DNA from: Erythroxylum novogranatense
Lineage: Eukaryota > Streptophyta > Magnoliopsida > Malpighiales > Erythroxylaceae
Assembly: GCA_029891385.1 (NCBI GenBank)
Contig: CM057234.1
Location: 28,925,046 to 28,989,045, forward strand
Direction: 5' to 3'
Length of the DNA stretch: 64,000 bases
Positions 23,925-36,286 of the stretch are shown here, piece after piece. Within the stretch, counting starts at the first letter, position 1. Each line of letters begins with the position of its first letter. The translations under genes were made by a program, and so were the position numbers. Below the pieces are notes generated by a model that was not told the DNA's origin, ran no database searches, and saw nothing but the letters and a program-made list of their open reading frames with translations.

Positions 23925-25452
23925 TGTTAGAAATACGCAAGATCAAATCTTAACGTAACGAAAATAATATAATTTTTTTTCCATAGAATCAACTTTAACA
24001 AAATTAAAAAAAAACATAAACAAGAAATTGACAAAAACTACTAACCCGTTGTGATTTTGTATTACAACTTTTTTGTTTCTTTGAATCTGTCAATCCACAA
24101 GCTATTCAATCGTCTGGCTTCTAACAATATCCACAGATCTATTCAAAGAAAACTTAAATCCAATTTGAGAGGAAAAATTGTAAGAAGTGCTAGCTACCAA
24201 TTTTCTAATTTTTCCTTTTATATGAAAAACTTATTTTCATGTCCTTAGATTTTATTAAAATTACAACTAAAGTCAAACTTTAATTATAATTATTAATTAA
24301 TCTTTATAAGATCAAATATCGCATATTAACCCTTAAATTTTTAAAATTCTCAATTAAGTCCAACTTAATTCAAATTTCACTTTCTCCTTTATAGACCTTT
24401 TTATATGTCACCCATTAGGTTCCTAACATGTTGGTCATGATTATAAATTATAATTCTAATTTATAATTAGAATCGATAAATTAAAACTCTTTTAATTTAT
24501 CTTTAATTCTAATTAAAAAATTTATAATCATAGATCATGATTGACGTTTAGCAACATGTTATGACCACCTAAATATTAGGAATGTCAAAGTAGTTTGACT
24601 TAACCTGTCTATACATGGCTACAGTGTATAAATTAATCCTTTCATTATCTAATGTTCCAATTGGAATTAAAGTATGAAATTCGTGTCTACTCTAAATAAT
24701 TCAATCATATTCGTTCTTTCTAATTAGTAAATGATTTATAATTGATATTTGGAATTTTCCAAATTTCAATTTTCTCTGGCCAGAGATTCCCAAAATCATT
24801 ACTAATCAAGAACAGCAGAATATTCTCTTTAATTACTTTAGGATAACGAATTCTTTATTAATTTACTCAACTATCTCTACATAGTTCATACTATATCTAA
24901 TAACTACTGAAGTGAACTATTCCAAGAGTAAAACATAAGTAGCATCAAAATATAGTAATTCCTACATGAGATAACTTTGGTAATCTCAAGTCTAAGGATT
25001 AATAATATAACCATCATAATGAGATAATCCACATACACACAAGTAATGTTCCATTCGGGATTCTTATAATTAGGTCGGTTTAGTGAACTCATTCTCTAAT
25101 AAACACCCACATGTTTGCTTAAGTATCTCCATACTTTAATCTGTGAGATCGATTATTTTCTTCATAAGAAAGAAACAAATATGTATTAATCTAACCGTTT
25201 CATCAATACCTCATCTTGATGAAACTATGACTAGGAACATTTTAGGAATAATAAAAATGTAATTTGAATCTCATAATTATAATTACATTATAATTTTTAA
25301 TTGCATAACAATTATTCCAGTGATTTTATCTTTATGATAAATAATTAAATAATTAAAATACACAAAGATTAAAAATGCCTTTTTATTGAATAAAACAAAA
25401 TTTATACAAATAAATATACAACCAAAATTGGCTGCAAGGGCATAAACCAACA
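23925..25452 (-). repeat. 5' LTR of copia element A
   Basis: On the minus strand this 1,528-bp LTR starts TGTTGGTTTATGCCC and ends GCGTATTTCTAACA next to the primer site. A second, opposite-orientation copy of the family lies at about 56,085-57,210, and a same-orientation fragment near 55,560-55,760. Confidence 0.8.
24433..24540. repeat. Compound inverted repeat inside the A LTR
   Basis: The core is a perfect 12-bp stem: GATAAATTAAAA (24475-24486), loop CTC, TTTTAATTTATC (24490-24501). Further complementary arms lie outside it (ATTAGAAT/ATTCTAAT and TCATGATTATAAATT/AATTTATAATCAT). The A-family LTR near 56,600 keeps a similar arrangement. Confidence 0.7.
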
Positions 25453-25799
25453 AACTTTACACTCATTAATTAGCATGAAAGATCAAATATATCACGTATT
25501 AACTCAACGATACAAAAGTCATCATCTAGAGTTTGAAATAAAATATAATATTAAAATAATTTCATTTGAAAAATCATTCGAACTATTAAATTTATATCTC
25601 AATTAAACATTTAAGATACAAAAAAATTAAAAAATAAATAAAAGGAATAGAACAAATAGAAAACCAACACAAGTTATTGTAAATATTACTTCTAATTAAA
25701 AATTACCTTTCAAACTAAGGATATGAATCAGTAAATTAATAAAAAATTTAACTCCTCATGGGTTGGGTTGTATCTATATCTAACATCTCAAGACATTAA

Positions 25800-28700
25800 T
25801 TAAGTCTAAGCAATCTTGAATTTCTTTATAGCTTTGTCAACAAGTCATCTACATTATCAAAGTATAAAACTTTTTCAATATAATTTATCCAAAGGCAATC
25901 AACTTTTTGATCCTATGAAATTTCACACCTATGTACTTAATGCTTACATGATATACTTGACTATTTTCCAAGCAAATAACATATTAACTATTATAGTGTA
26001 TTTAGACTCCATCTTGATCGATGCTCATCTCCATCACCAGCTATGTGCCATAATGCTTCCTTAACAGCCTTAACTACTGTACCGTACTCTACTTCAGACT
26101 ATAGACTGTAACATTGATTTACACTACAAGAGTAAATCCATACCTTTTAGTAAACTCTAAAATATGTTTTATAGTCAAAATCAACACATCCCATAATTAA
26201 AGGATTACCTTTTTTACTACTAAACATAGGCTTATAGTTTGGCATACCCGTTAAGTACTTGAATATCTACTTGGTCAGTTTCTAATCTATTCTTTTGGAT
26301 TTCGAATGTACTTACTAACCTCACTAACAATATGAGACAAATTTGGCATCATACGAACCATTACATACATTAAATATCTAATAACATTAGTATATGATAC
26401 CTTAAACATATCATTAATATTTATATATGTTTATAAGCGTTGTTTAAGGAAAGCCTGAAGTGCTTTACAAATGGAGTGCTTACAAGTTTAGCTTACTTAT
26501 TGCACATCCTTCCAACACCTTATCAATATAGATGGATTGACATAAACATAATTTTTTAAAGCTTCTATCCTTTTGAATTTCCATTACTAGTATTTTCTTG
26601 GCAGTATCTAAGTCTTTTATCTCAAATTCCTTTTTCAAAAAAAGTCTTTAGTTCATTCATATCACGTATACTCTTTGTAATAATTAGCACATCATCCATA
26701 TATAGTAACAAAAAGCTAAGTAATCCACCATTAATTTTTTTAATTTACATATAAAAATCATACTCACATCTCATATAGCCAATTATGATCATGTACAAGT
26801 CAAATCTTTTGTGCCAATGTTATGTAGACTACTTCAATCTATAAAGTGACTTCTTTAATTTATACACAAGATGCACAATTTTAGGTTGATTAAATCCTGT
26901 AAGTTATGCTATTTAAATTGGAACCTTTAATTTGCCATAAAAAATTGTCCTCACATCCATCTGCTACAAATGCATATCCAAATTTACAATTAACAACATA
27001 AAAATCCTAAAGAAAGTATGATGAACCATTTAAAAGATTTCATTATAATCTATTCTCTTTTTTATGTATCTTTTAGCTACTATTTGAGCACTGAAAAATT
27101 TCCATTATTTTTTTTTGCTATTATTAACATTCTCTTGTATAATTACTAGCACCTTATAGGCCTCTTTGCTTTAGGAAGTTGTACTAACTCTTATGTCAGA
27201 TTCTTGTTTAAAGACTCCACCTTCTCCATCACATCTCTGATCCATTTATCCTTCCCCTAATTAGTCATAGCCTCTTGACATTTACTGGATCCCTATTCAT
27301 TATGATGAGTATAAAAGACACCGAATCTTCCCATCCATATTTGTTTAATGGCCTAATGGTGTGTCTTACTCTATCTATGACTATAATGTTTTAATGCTCT
27401 TCTCTTGATATTGATCTATCTTCCAAACTAGAATTTTCAACCTCTTTAAAGTTTACTCTAGGTTATCCTAGTTCACTTGTAACTCCTTTGTATTGTTCTA
27501 TATTGATCATATCGCATCCTCTTAATATATTGTTTTAACATATATTGCTCATCCATCATTGAGCTCCAACAAATTATCATCTTCTTTAAAGATGGATCCA
27601 GAAAATTGTATCCCTTCACATGTTTAAGGTGACTAATGAAGATAAACTTCTTTGACTTCAAGTCAAGTTTTTACCTCTCATTATTAAAAATATGCATATA
27701 AGTAGGACAACCGAAAGTTTTAATTCAAAAGAAATCTACCATACTTTTTATTCACACTTTTTTTTTTGCCACTCTCTGATCCAATTATATCTGTGATGAT
27801 CTATTGATGAGGTAACACTCTATACTAATAACTTTTACCCAAAAAGTTTTAAAGCATCCTGTATGTAGCTTTAAAAACTAGCCTTTTTAGTTATATATCT
27901 ACTCATCCTCTTTAAAATATTGTTCTATTATAGTATTTTCCAAACCATATAATGTCTTTGAATTCCATGTTCTTCATAAAATTTGTAGAATTATGAGTAC
28001 AAGTACTCAGTAACATTATCTTATCTCAAGTGCTTGATTTTTCTGCATGCTTAATTCTCTACCTCAACCTTCCATGTCTTAAACCTTACAATGATTGCAA
28101 AAATTTTCCTTCATGAAATATATCTAGATATGTTTTTGGAAATCATCAATGAATGTCATAAAATACTAAGATCCACTTAACTACAACTCTTTAATAAGAT
28201 CTCATACGTCATTATAGACATAATCTATAATTCCTTTAGTTTCATTATTGCTAATCATTAGTTTCTCCTTCCCTTTAGTTGGCTCTATCGTAGATATGAA
28301 CTCCTACATCGTGGAAGAAACATGATTAGATACTCCACTATATACCCACCAAGAACTAGATATGACTAACAAAATTAGATTGATAAATTGAAAAAACAAA
28401 GAGTTACCTAACATTTTTTGTTTTTCCTTCCAGGCCTTATACCTCTGGCAATCCCAGACCCTTACTAGCACTAGATTGATCAACATTAACATGTGGAGAA
28501 GATTTGGATCTCTTACCTTTGACCCTTCTAGGCTTGGCCTTTCTCTTTCCTTTAGTTGTTGAAAGGACCTTATAAGTAGAATTCCTTAACTTCTCCTCTT
28601 CGGCAACATAATAGGCAATCAAAACATTAAATTCTCGTTCCTTTTCTTGTGAGTAATACGTCGTCACCAAAATACTAAACTCCTGAGGGAGTATGCTTAG

Positions 28701-29160
28701 ATCCTGGTGAACTATGCAGACATTGAAAAGAGGAATATTCAGCGCCTTCAGTTTACTGTGGAGATTGATCATTCTTGATATGTACTCCCTCACTCCCCCT
28801 TCTCTAATGTAGCTCATGGAGATTAATTCTTTCATCAAGGCAATTATCTCAGCATTAGAAGAGACTGCGTACCTCTAGGAGACATTATCAAGAAACTCCC
28901 ACACTATGTTTGTCTTCGAAAGTCCATTAAGGAGATGGTCAGATATGGATCTCTTAATGGCCATTCAACATAATTTGTTTAATCGATCCCAAGTTGCATA
29001 AGCTGCTTTACCAGTCTCCGAGCTACTGGATGTAGGTGGAGATGACCTATCTGTACGTATGACCATGTCAATATTTACCATCTCCATTGCACTCAATACA
29101 TCCTCTATCCACTTTTTCAAATTGAAACTAGTCAAGGTTTTAATGATGACACTGATACCA
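25800..29160 (-). pseudogene. Decayed Ty1/copia element I, gag to RNase H
   Basis: Gag starts near 29,140 (TLTSFNLKKWIEDVLSAMEM; AAYATWDRLNKL) and continues at 28,437-28,838 (GGVREYISRMINLHSKLKAL; LPQEFSILVTTYYSQEKE). A protease-like WWVYSGVSNHVSSTM follows near 28,330, with the active-site Asp replaced by Tyr. RNase H traces (IFKYLTGMPNYKPMF; then KEALWHIA) are at about 26,060-26,260, and the RNase H end is near 25,830. Most of integrase and reverse transcriptase between them is recognisable only in short fragments. No clear 3' LTR is seen on the low-coordinate side, so the element is probably truncated there or its LTR is unrecognisable. Confidence 0.65.
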
Positions 29161-29161
29161 T

Positions 29162-29337
29162 TGATAGAAAAGGTGATTGCAAAATGACAATGTAACAATC
29201 AACACAAATGTAGGATAACAGTAATACTTAAAATCATAAAATAGTATATGTACTGAGAATCCAATTACACATATTATGAAACATCTTTAGACTGAATACA
29301 TGATACATGCAACTTGACCACTATATAAAAGCTATCA
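29162..29337 (-). repeat. Possible short 5' LTR of copia element I
   Basis: A primer-site match TGGTATCAGTGTC on the minus strand (29148-29160) is followed after one base by TGATAG. The next matching end CTATCA comes at 29332-29337, giving 176 bp with TG...CA ends and 6-bp inverted termini. Short LTRs of this size are known in some plant copia lineages. The right end is inferred from the inverted terminus alone. Confidence 0.45.
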
Positions 29338-30562
29338 GAGTACATATCATTAACTCTCATGACACTACCACTTTTAAGCGAATAGATCATTTAAGCAACA
29401 ATTTTCCTCTATCTATTGCCTTTGTGCACATCTCAAAATCTTATGTAAGGCTAACACCTTTTGACAGAATAACCATACATAAGACCAAGGACATCCCCGA
29501 ACAAGCAAGAACAACAATTCAAAATATTGACTCGAGAGGTCACTTTGGTGACTACATTCTTATTAGTTATGTTATCCTCATATTCTATATGGGCACATTA
29601 TATGTGATAATGTATCATTAATAAATGTAAAACTTGAATGCACAGTCTTATTATCGCATACTAGAAACATTATCGTTAAACTTTATTTGAGACTTTTATC
29701 AGGAAAAAGCTCAATCAGAGTGGTTATCATGCGTTACTGAACACTGAACCTACCACATAAGATACGAAAACCTCAAGTATCTCCCTCAGGTCAAGTTTGC
29801 ATTACGAAAATTAACTCAAAACTAGCTTTAAAATGCCTTATTTCCTTTTTTGTAGTTAAACTTTATTTATTGCCAATGTTAAAAATCCAGCAAAATTAAA
29901 AACTCATTTTATAAATTACTTAAACCCAAAAATTGACCTAAAATAACTCGGGGCATCTTTGCTGGAATTTTAAAAATTTTGAAACTTTTTTTCTTTAATG
30001 TGTTGACATCAACATTACATCAGTGCTGCATCAGAATGTTGTCGCCAACTGTGGGTGAGCGCCCACCTCAAACATGCCAAGCAGACCCACGTGCTCACTA
30101 ACTGTGGCACGTGCATCACATATGCAACATGTGTCCGTCCCCCGAATGGCCATATGTCCAGCATCTTAATGGTGCTTGAGTTGTACGTGTTATACGCACT
30201 GCCACTAAGTGGTGCATGCACCACACATGTCAATCATCTCATATGATGACATGTCACGCATCCGGGGTAATGCATGTCACGCACATGCCTGCCTTAACTA
30301 CTACCTACACACACTGTGCACACATCAAGCATGTGTGGTTCATCGCCTTCGACTGTTGGGGCGATTTTTGACTAGTTTTTGATCGATTTTTCATTCTCTA
30401 AAGCTCGTTTTTGACCCGTTTTTGAAGGCTAACCATATGTATCACACTTTGAAGCATCAATATACAAGAAAAAATTAAAAAAAAAATTGAAACTTTATTC
30501 TCTGAAATCCTTATGGAGAAAAACTGAAAAAACTTCATTTTTAACAATCTGATCATGTAACA
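29338..30562 (-). other. Non-coding stretch inside element J
   Basis: This lies between the possible LTR of I and the primer site of J. No coding motif is seen. The part at 30,010-30,350 is richer in GC and crowded with short palindromes such as GGTGCATGCACC and TGCATGCA. By position it would be the leader of J, into which I inserted. Confidence 0.35.
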
Positions 30563-30574
30563 GCTCTGATACCA
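30563..30574 (-). other. Primer binding site of element J
   Basis: The minus strand reads TGGTATCAGAGC, a perfect iMet-tRNA site, two bases from the LTR end at 30577. Confidence 0.75.
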
Positions 30575-30576
30575 CG

Positions 30577-31066
30577 TGTTACACATAACACAAGCCTTAG
30601 TTAAATATCTCGGATAGAATGTGAAAGGGAAATAATGAAAAATACTTAATTTTGGTTCCATAACTTCAAACGAACTTTTCGAGACTAAAACAAATGCAAA
30701 TCCACCGAAGCCTTCAAAGGATCTACTCACTGAGACGTGATCAACGTCTTTCTACAGTTTTATCAAAACATGAACCTCTAAATGGGTCAAAACTTTACGT
30801 TCTCGAATGATATGAGCAACTATAGAAGACTTTAATATCTTTATATAGCTTCCATACTGGGCTTCCCTATCATAAGCTCGATATGGGTCTCGTCCATATT
30901 GATCGGGGTCTATTTTCCTCCTAAACTTCAACCCATTAACCTAGATCTTTTATTAAGTCATTTTATTATCTTTATCCGAATCAAGTTACGTAACTTAATC
31001 GATAAGTTATTTAAAACTGATGAAATGTAATTAGTTGTTGTCTACCAAAATGGAAAATATCTAACA
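30577..31066 (-). repeat. LTR of an otherwise unrecognised element J
   Basis: A 490-bp block on the minus strand starts TGTTAGATATTTTCC and ends TGTGTAACA beside a perfect primer site. No gag or pol is visible next to it, so the superfamily is unknown. Confidence 0.6.
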
Positions 31067-31115
31067 TAAGTTTCTATAACGATCGGTGTCTAGGGTTGGA
31101 ATTGACTAAAACAAG

Positions 31116-31120
31116 CATGT
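31116..31120. repeat. Target site duplication of element H, left copy (CATGT)
   Basis: Repeated exactly at 35401-35405, directly outside the two LTRs of H. Confidence 0.85.
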
Positions 31121-31515
31121 TGATACGTGCATGGATTGCATGGCCATACATGGGTTCTCTATTTTCCTATGTTTTGTGATTATAGAATAGAGGTGATTAG
31201 GGTTGTTGGAAATGCAACATGTAGACGTGGTCTCTTGGTTCTTGTGATCAAATAAGACTTAGTCTTATTGCTAGAGTACTTTTAGGAGTCTATTACTCTA
31301 TTTATTTCCTTTCCTTGTATGTAGGTAGGCGTGGCCCATTATTTGCTTCAATTTGTTATTTCATTCAATTTTGTTTGGAAAAGTGTTATATATTGGCACA
31401 TGTTAATCAATAAAAGACAACCAATATATTATGCAAAATCTTACTTGTCCCTGAAAATCTTACTTCCCTTTTGCACTTTCTTGCAAAATTCTTGTCTACA
31501 AAATTATCCATATCA
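31121..31515 (+). repeat. 5' LTR of gypsy element H
   Basis: It runs from TGATACGTGCATGG to CCATATCA and matches 35028-35400 with scattered substitutions and small indels. A primer-site variant TAGTATCAAAGCC follows at 31518-31530. Confidence 0.85.
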
Positions 31516-31540
31516 TCTAGTATCAAAGCCAGGCTATCCA

Positions 31541-32200
31541 AATGGAGACACGACAGAAAACCAATGCCGAATTTAGAGTCGAAATTTCTGAACTCATTGC
31601 CAAGCAAGAAGATGCATTGAGCAAACAAAAAATTGCATTAAGCAAATAAGAAGCTGCCTTGGTCAAGATCAACGCCAACTATGACCAATTCAGTTCCCTT
31701 ATTTAGACGTTGGTTTTCGACTTTCACTCCTTCACAATGGGGCCAAATTCTACCTCTGTCTCTGCCTCCACCCCCATTCGTCCAACACCTAACGAAAATC
31801 TCATCTCTATTGGAGAAAATTCACGTGGTAGTATTGACTTTCCAAAATCCTCTCTCAAACTTTCATTTCCAAAATTTAATGGTGAGGATCCACTGGAGTG
31901 TTCCGAATCCTCAAACCATCTGAGTCAAAGGAAAGCTGAAGGGAAAGGAGGTCATCGTACTCATAGATGGTGGAAGCACACATAACTTCATTGAATAGGC
32001 AATTGTAACCAAGCTAGGGCTACCAATCGATACCAATAGACGTTTCCAAGTAATGATAGCAAACAAGGATTGTGTGGATTGCACGGGAATTTGTAGAGGA
32101 ATGAAATTGTTCGTGCATGATTGCTGGATTGTGGCCAATTTCTTTGTTTTGCCATTAGCAACGTGTTCCATGGTCTTGGGAGTTCAGTAGCTTGCAAACC
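31541..32200 (+). pseudogene. Gypsy H gag fragment joined to protease
   Basis: The N-terminal gag starts METRQKTNAEFRVEISELIA (31541), with stops at two places, and reaches LKLSFPKFNGEDPLE near 31,890. The usual 250 or so residues of gag, including the zinc knuckle, are missing. The next recognisable protein, in another frame, is protease: EVIVLIDGGSTHNFIE (about 31,950-31,995), where the active-site D-(S/T)-G reads D-G-G. DCTGICRGMKLFVHDCW follows. A deletion inside gag best explains the join. Confidence 0.7.
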
Positions 32201-32292
32201 TGAGGCCGATTGAGACTGATTACGATAAACTTACAATGGCTTTTAATTTAAATAGTAACATATATACTTTCCAGGCATTGCAATAGAGAGAA

Positions 32293-33490
32293 TTGGAGGC
32301 TTTATCCAATAAAGAGGCCCACCACCTACTTTCTAACAGTTTATTAGGTACTAGATTCTTTATCCAGCTGATTTCAACTAAATTAAATATTCAAGACTCC
32401 TTTAAACTACATCCGGATATTGATAAGATCCTCAAGCCCCATCAAAACATTTTTGAAAAGCCTAGAGTTTTTCCGCCAGTACGAGACCGTGACTATAGAA
32501 TTCCACAACTACTAGATTCTAAACCCATAAATGTATGTTTCTATCAGTACCCGTACTGCCAGAAGACAGAGATCAAAAATCAAGTCCGTGCGTAATTGGC
32601 GTCAGGGTTAATTCGACCAAGTACTAGCACGTTCTCTTCCCCAGTCTTTTTGGTACGTAAAGCTAACGAAGAGTGGAGTTTTTGTATGGACTATCTTGCT
32701 CTCAACGAGATTACAATAAAGGATAAATTTCCAATACCCACGATAGACGAATTAATGGATGAATTGTTTGGAGTGTGCTACTATTCAAAATTCGATCTAA
32801 GAACCGAATATCACCAAATTTGGGTCTATAAATCGGACATTCCTAAGACGACATTTCGTACACATGAAGGCCATTATGAGTTTGTGGTGATGCCATTCGG
32901 TCTCACAAATGCGCCTTTAACCTTCCAAAGTTTAATGAATGAGGTATTTCGCCCTTTCCTTCGCAAAGTTTATCAAAAGTTCATCAATCATTATGGAATG
33001 ATTGCTGCACCCCTGAACCATCTATTGAGTAAAGAAGGATTTAATTGGACTCAGGAGACAACAGAAGCATTTAAACACCTCAAACAAGCTCTTTCTTATG
33101 CGCCTATTTTAAGATTGCCATATTTTTCCCAGCCGTTTGTCATAGAGTGTGATTCAAATGGTAGTGGTATTGGAGCAGTACTAATGCAGCAAAACCAACT
33201 AATAGCCTTTTTTAAATGAAGGACTCAAGGGAGCAGCCCTCAAATACTCTACCTACAAGAAAAAGATGCTCGCTGTCATTAAATCGATCAGAAAATGAGG
33301 CTACCCTATTTACTTGGCAATTCCTTCATTGTTCGTACCGATCACAACAGCTTAAAATGCATCTTGGAGCAAAGAATCACCATTCCTACTCAAGCTCGGT
33401 GGCTGCCCAAGTTGATGGGATATGAATACCAGATCGAATATAAAAAAAGGAGTGAAGAACACAACAGTGGATTCTTTATCACGTAAGGCC
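32293..33490 (+). pseudogene. Gypsy H reverse transcriptase (active site deleted) and RNase H
   Basis: Early RT motifs are present: RPSTSTFSSPVFLVRKANEE, FPIPTIDELMDELFG, SKFDLRTEYHQIWV and YEFVVMPFGLTNAPLTFQSL. After FRPFLRK (about 32,970) the frame goes straight to the RT thumb/RNase H border FINHYGMIAAPLNHLLS. The YxDD catalytic block and roughly 100 residues around it are gone, yet this open frame (32596-33219) is not broken at the junction. RNase H continues with VIECDSNGSGIGAVLMQQ, then a stop and frame change near 33,219 and NSFIVRTDHNSLKCILEQ (33,310-33,370). Confidence 0.8.
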
Positions 33491-33670
33491 GAGTTATGCT
33501 TTATTGATGTATCTACACCCTAAGTAGTTTGGTGGCAACAACTCCAAAATGAATGCAGCAGTGATTCTTTTTATGTTTCGTTCGCATCCGACCTAAAAAC
33601 AATCAAGAGAGATAGTGTTTGGTTTCTTGGGGAGAAGGCCCTCCTCAGTCCTTCTTCGTCTCTTATTCCT

Positions 33671-34990
33671 GTGATTTTGGCAAAACTATATGATTTGACA
33701 GTTGGGGGTCATTTTGGGTTCCACAAAAAATTAGCACGGGTTCAAACTAAATTTTATTGGAAAGAGATGCGAAACTCAATCTTGGAGTTTATTTGCCATT
33801 GTGATATATGCCAGAGGAACAAAACTGATCACCTTGCATCTGCCAGACTTCTTCAACCATTACCGATTCCAGATCAAATTTGGAGCGATGTGTCCATGGA
33901 TTTTATCGATGGCTTGCCAACATCAAGAGGATGCCATGTAATAATAGTTATTGTAGATAGATTGTCAAAATATGCACATTTTATTTCCGTGTACCTCACT
34001 GTCCGTGGAAAAGGTTTTTATTGTAAATATAGTCCAGTTACCTGGCGTTCCATCAAGCATAGTGAGTGATCAGGATCGCATAGTTATGAGCAATTTTTGG
34101 AGTAAGCTCTTTAAGATGCAAGTAACGAAGCTTAACATGAGCTCAAGTTATTATCTACAGTTCGATGGACAAATGGAAGTGGTAAACAAGACCTTGAAAC
34201 AATACCTATGATGCTTAACTAGTGATCAACCAAAACGATGGAAAGAATGGCTTCCTTGGGCTGAATACAGCTATAACACTTCAACCCATTCATCCACAAA
34301 AGTTTCTCCTTTTTAAGCAGTGTATGGAATCCCACCTCCTTAATTGCTTTGATATGTACCGTGAACAGCTAGAGTGGAAGCTGTTGATTTTTTCCTTTGG
34401 GAAAGGGATGAATTGTTCATAAATATGCGATCCTGGTCATTCACTATGCTTCCTGGTCAAGCATAGTGAGTGATCGAGAAGCATAGTACTTGCTTGAGAA
34501 TGATCACTCTTAAGCAAGCACGTGATCATATAAAGTCTCTTGCAGATCAGCATCGATAGGATGTTGAATTTGGGGTGGGTGGTTATGTATATCTGAAATT
34601 GCAGCCCTACCAGCAATCTTCAGTTGCATTTCGAGCCTTTATGAAATTATCTCCAAGATTTTATGGGCCTTTTCGGGTCATAGTTAGAGACGGGTCCGTT
34701 ACCTACCGTTTGGAGTTACCACCAAGAACAAGAATCACAATGTAGTTTATGTGAGTCGACTCCGTAAGTTCTTGGGTGACAGACTCGTAGCCTCTCCTAG
34801 TCTTCCACTATCAACGAAAGAAAGTCCTATTCCTCCTCAACCGAAGAAAGTTCTTATTACGCCAGGTCATACAATAAGGAAAATATAGGTCAAAGGAGGA
34901 TGTTCTTGTAAAATAGATTAGTATTCTTTTTGAAAATGTTACTTGGGAAGACGCTAGAAAACTGCAGAGAACCTATCCCTATTTTACCCT
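33671..34990 (+). pseudogene. Gypsy H integrase and C-terminal chromodomain-like tail
   Basis: Integrase shows the HHCC region (HFGFHKKLARVQTKFYWKEM, CHCDICQRNKTDH) and the core VSMDFIDGLPTSRG and IVDRLSKYAHFISV (to about 33,990). After a frameshift come PSSIVSDQD and a poorly preserved catalytic Glu region (SSYYLQFDGQMEVVNKTLKQ, to 34,209). Later fragments in several frames include RFYGPFRV (about 34,660) and a chromo-like end with ENVTWEDARKLQRTYPYF near 34,940-34,985. A short duplication of CAAGCATAGTGAGTGATC occurs at 34,052-34,069 and 34,455-34,473. Confidence 0.75.
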
Positions 34991-35006
34991 TAAGGACAAT
35001 GGTCTT

Positions 35007-35027
35007 TGAAGGGGGGGTTGGGAGAAC
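35007..35027 (+). other. Polypurine tract of element H
   Basis: A purine run including AAGGGGGGG and GGGAGAA lies directly before the 3' LTR start at 35028. Confidence 0.7.
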
Positions 35028-35400
35028 TGATAAGTGCATGGATTGCATGGCCATGCATGGGTCCTCTATTTGCCTCTGTTTTGTGAATGGAGAACAGAGG
35101 TGATTAGGGTTGTTGGAAATGCAACATGCAAATGTGATCTCTTGGTCGTCGTGATCAAATAAGACTTATTCTTATTGCTAGAGTTCTTTTACGAGTCCTT
35201 TCATTTCCTTACATGTAAGTGGTCATGGCCCATTATTTGCTTTAGTTTGTTCAAGTTTGTTTGGAAAAATGTTACGTATTGGCACAAGTTAATCAATACA
35301 AGACAACCAAGATATTATGCAAAATCTTACTTTTCCCTGAAAATCTTCCTACCATTATGCACTTCTTGCAAAATTCTTGTTTACAAAATTATCCATATCA
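35028..35400 (+). repeat. 3' LTR of gypsy element H
   Basis: It runs from TGATAAGTGCATGG to CCATATCA, pairs with 31121-31515, and is followed by the CATGT duplication (35401-35405). Confidence 0.85.
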
Positions 35401-35405
35401 CATGT

Positions 35406-36286
35406 CCTTCCACACCTAATTAATAATGTTCTTCAAATCCAACTAATTAGCAATGGTTTCCCTAAAGGTCTATAACCAGAAATGCATACTAATGCTAAAG
35501 AAAGATGAGGCGTTTTTTTTTCTTTTTTTACAGTCATACTCATTTGCTTTCTCTGCGCCTTAGGGATGCTGAGTTCGAAATCTTGTGGCCCGGGAAACCA
35601 TATAATTGCGTGCAATACATGAAACATCATTGAATGTTTGAAAGGCTTTCACTGGAGTTCTTTTGTATGGGAAGTACCAACATCATAGAGAAATTTAAAC
35701 TAGAACAAAGTTTGCATGCATGTATGGGCAAGAAATAACACTCAGAATCAACAATCTTATGGGTAAAACAAACAGAGCACACAACTGGCCGAACGATTCG
35801 GTAAATTTGTCATCGTCAATTAGTTGATGAATCAATAAATTTAGGAACACAAGATGGCTAATTACACTTTGATTGATTGAAAAATTTTCAGAAATGTACG
35901 ACAGCTGCAAATGGGGAACAAAAGAAACGAAAAAGCTGTTTAAAATTCCCCCAATCATCCATTACATTCCTTAAAAATCGGCAGCTGCTGATAAACAATT
36001 CACCTCGTAGAATAGGTACAGCTGACGTAATACTGACGCAAATTAGAGGAATCCTGCTAACAGAACCTGTATTTTTAGGTTGTTGCTCCAATAATGTGAT
36101 CTAGTATGCAATGTTGAAGGACCTGTGGTGTTGTAATCAACCTCACAACAAATCCTGCCGCTTCCACAGAGAGAAACGAGAGGAATTTGTTTGAAAGAAG
36201 CAGATTAAAGCTGTAGTTGACATCCCTAACTCCTCGGCAACCTCTCGGACATAAGCACAGCAAAGCCGCAAAGCAAAATTTTGATT
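35406..36286. other. Intergenic DNA and 3' flank of the F-box gene
   Basis: No gene is seen. The part next to 36,286 must contain the 3' UTR of the F-box gene, transcribed leftwards. I cannot place its poly(A) site. Confidence 0.4.

Larger units (their letters stand above)
11139..25452 (-). mobile_element. Ty1/copia element A, interrupted by element B and truncated by C
   Basis: The pieces are a 5' LTR (23,925-25,452), a primer site (23,911-23,923), a leader with unusual GC-rich hairpins, the 5' part of gag (21,705-21,990), the insertion of element B (12,430-21,699), then gag end, zinc knuckle, protease and integrase start (12,424 down to 11,139). The reading stops inside the integrase where the gypsy C LTR begins. 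The rest of pol and the 3' LTR would lie beyond C. Protein motifs match the common plant copia group with WVLDTGCGSHIC-type protease sites. Confidence 0.75.
31121..35400 (+). mobile_element. Ty3/gypsy element H, complete ends, internally deleted (4.28 kb)
   Basis: H has two LTRs of 395 and 373 bp, a primer site, protease, reverse transcriptase, RNase H, integrase and polypurine tract on the plus strand. Perfect CATGT duplications flank it. Short LTRs and the protein type suggest a small chromovirus of the Reina kind, which I cannot confirm. It lacks most of gag and the catalytic part of reverse transcriptase, so it could not move by itself. It lies 0.9 kb from the 3' end of the F-box gene. 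Confidence 0.85.
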
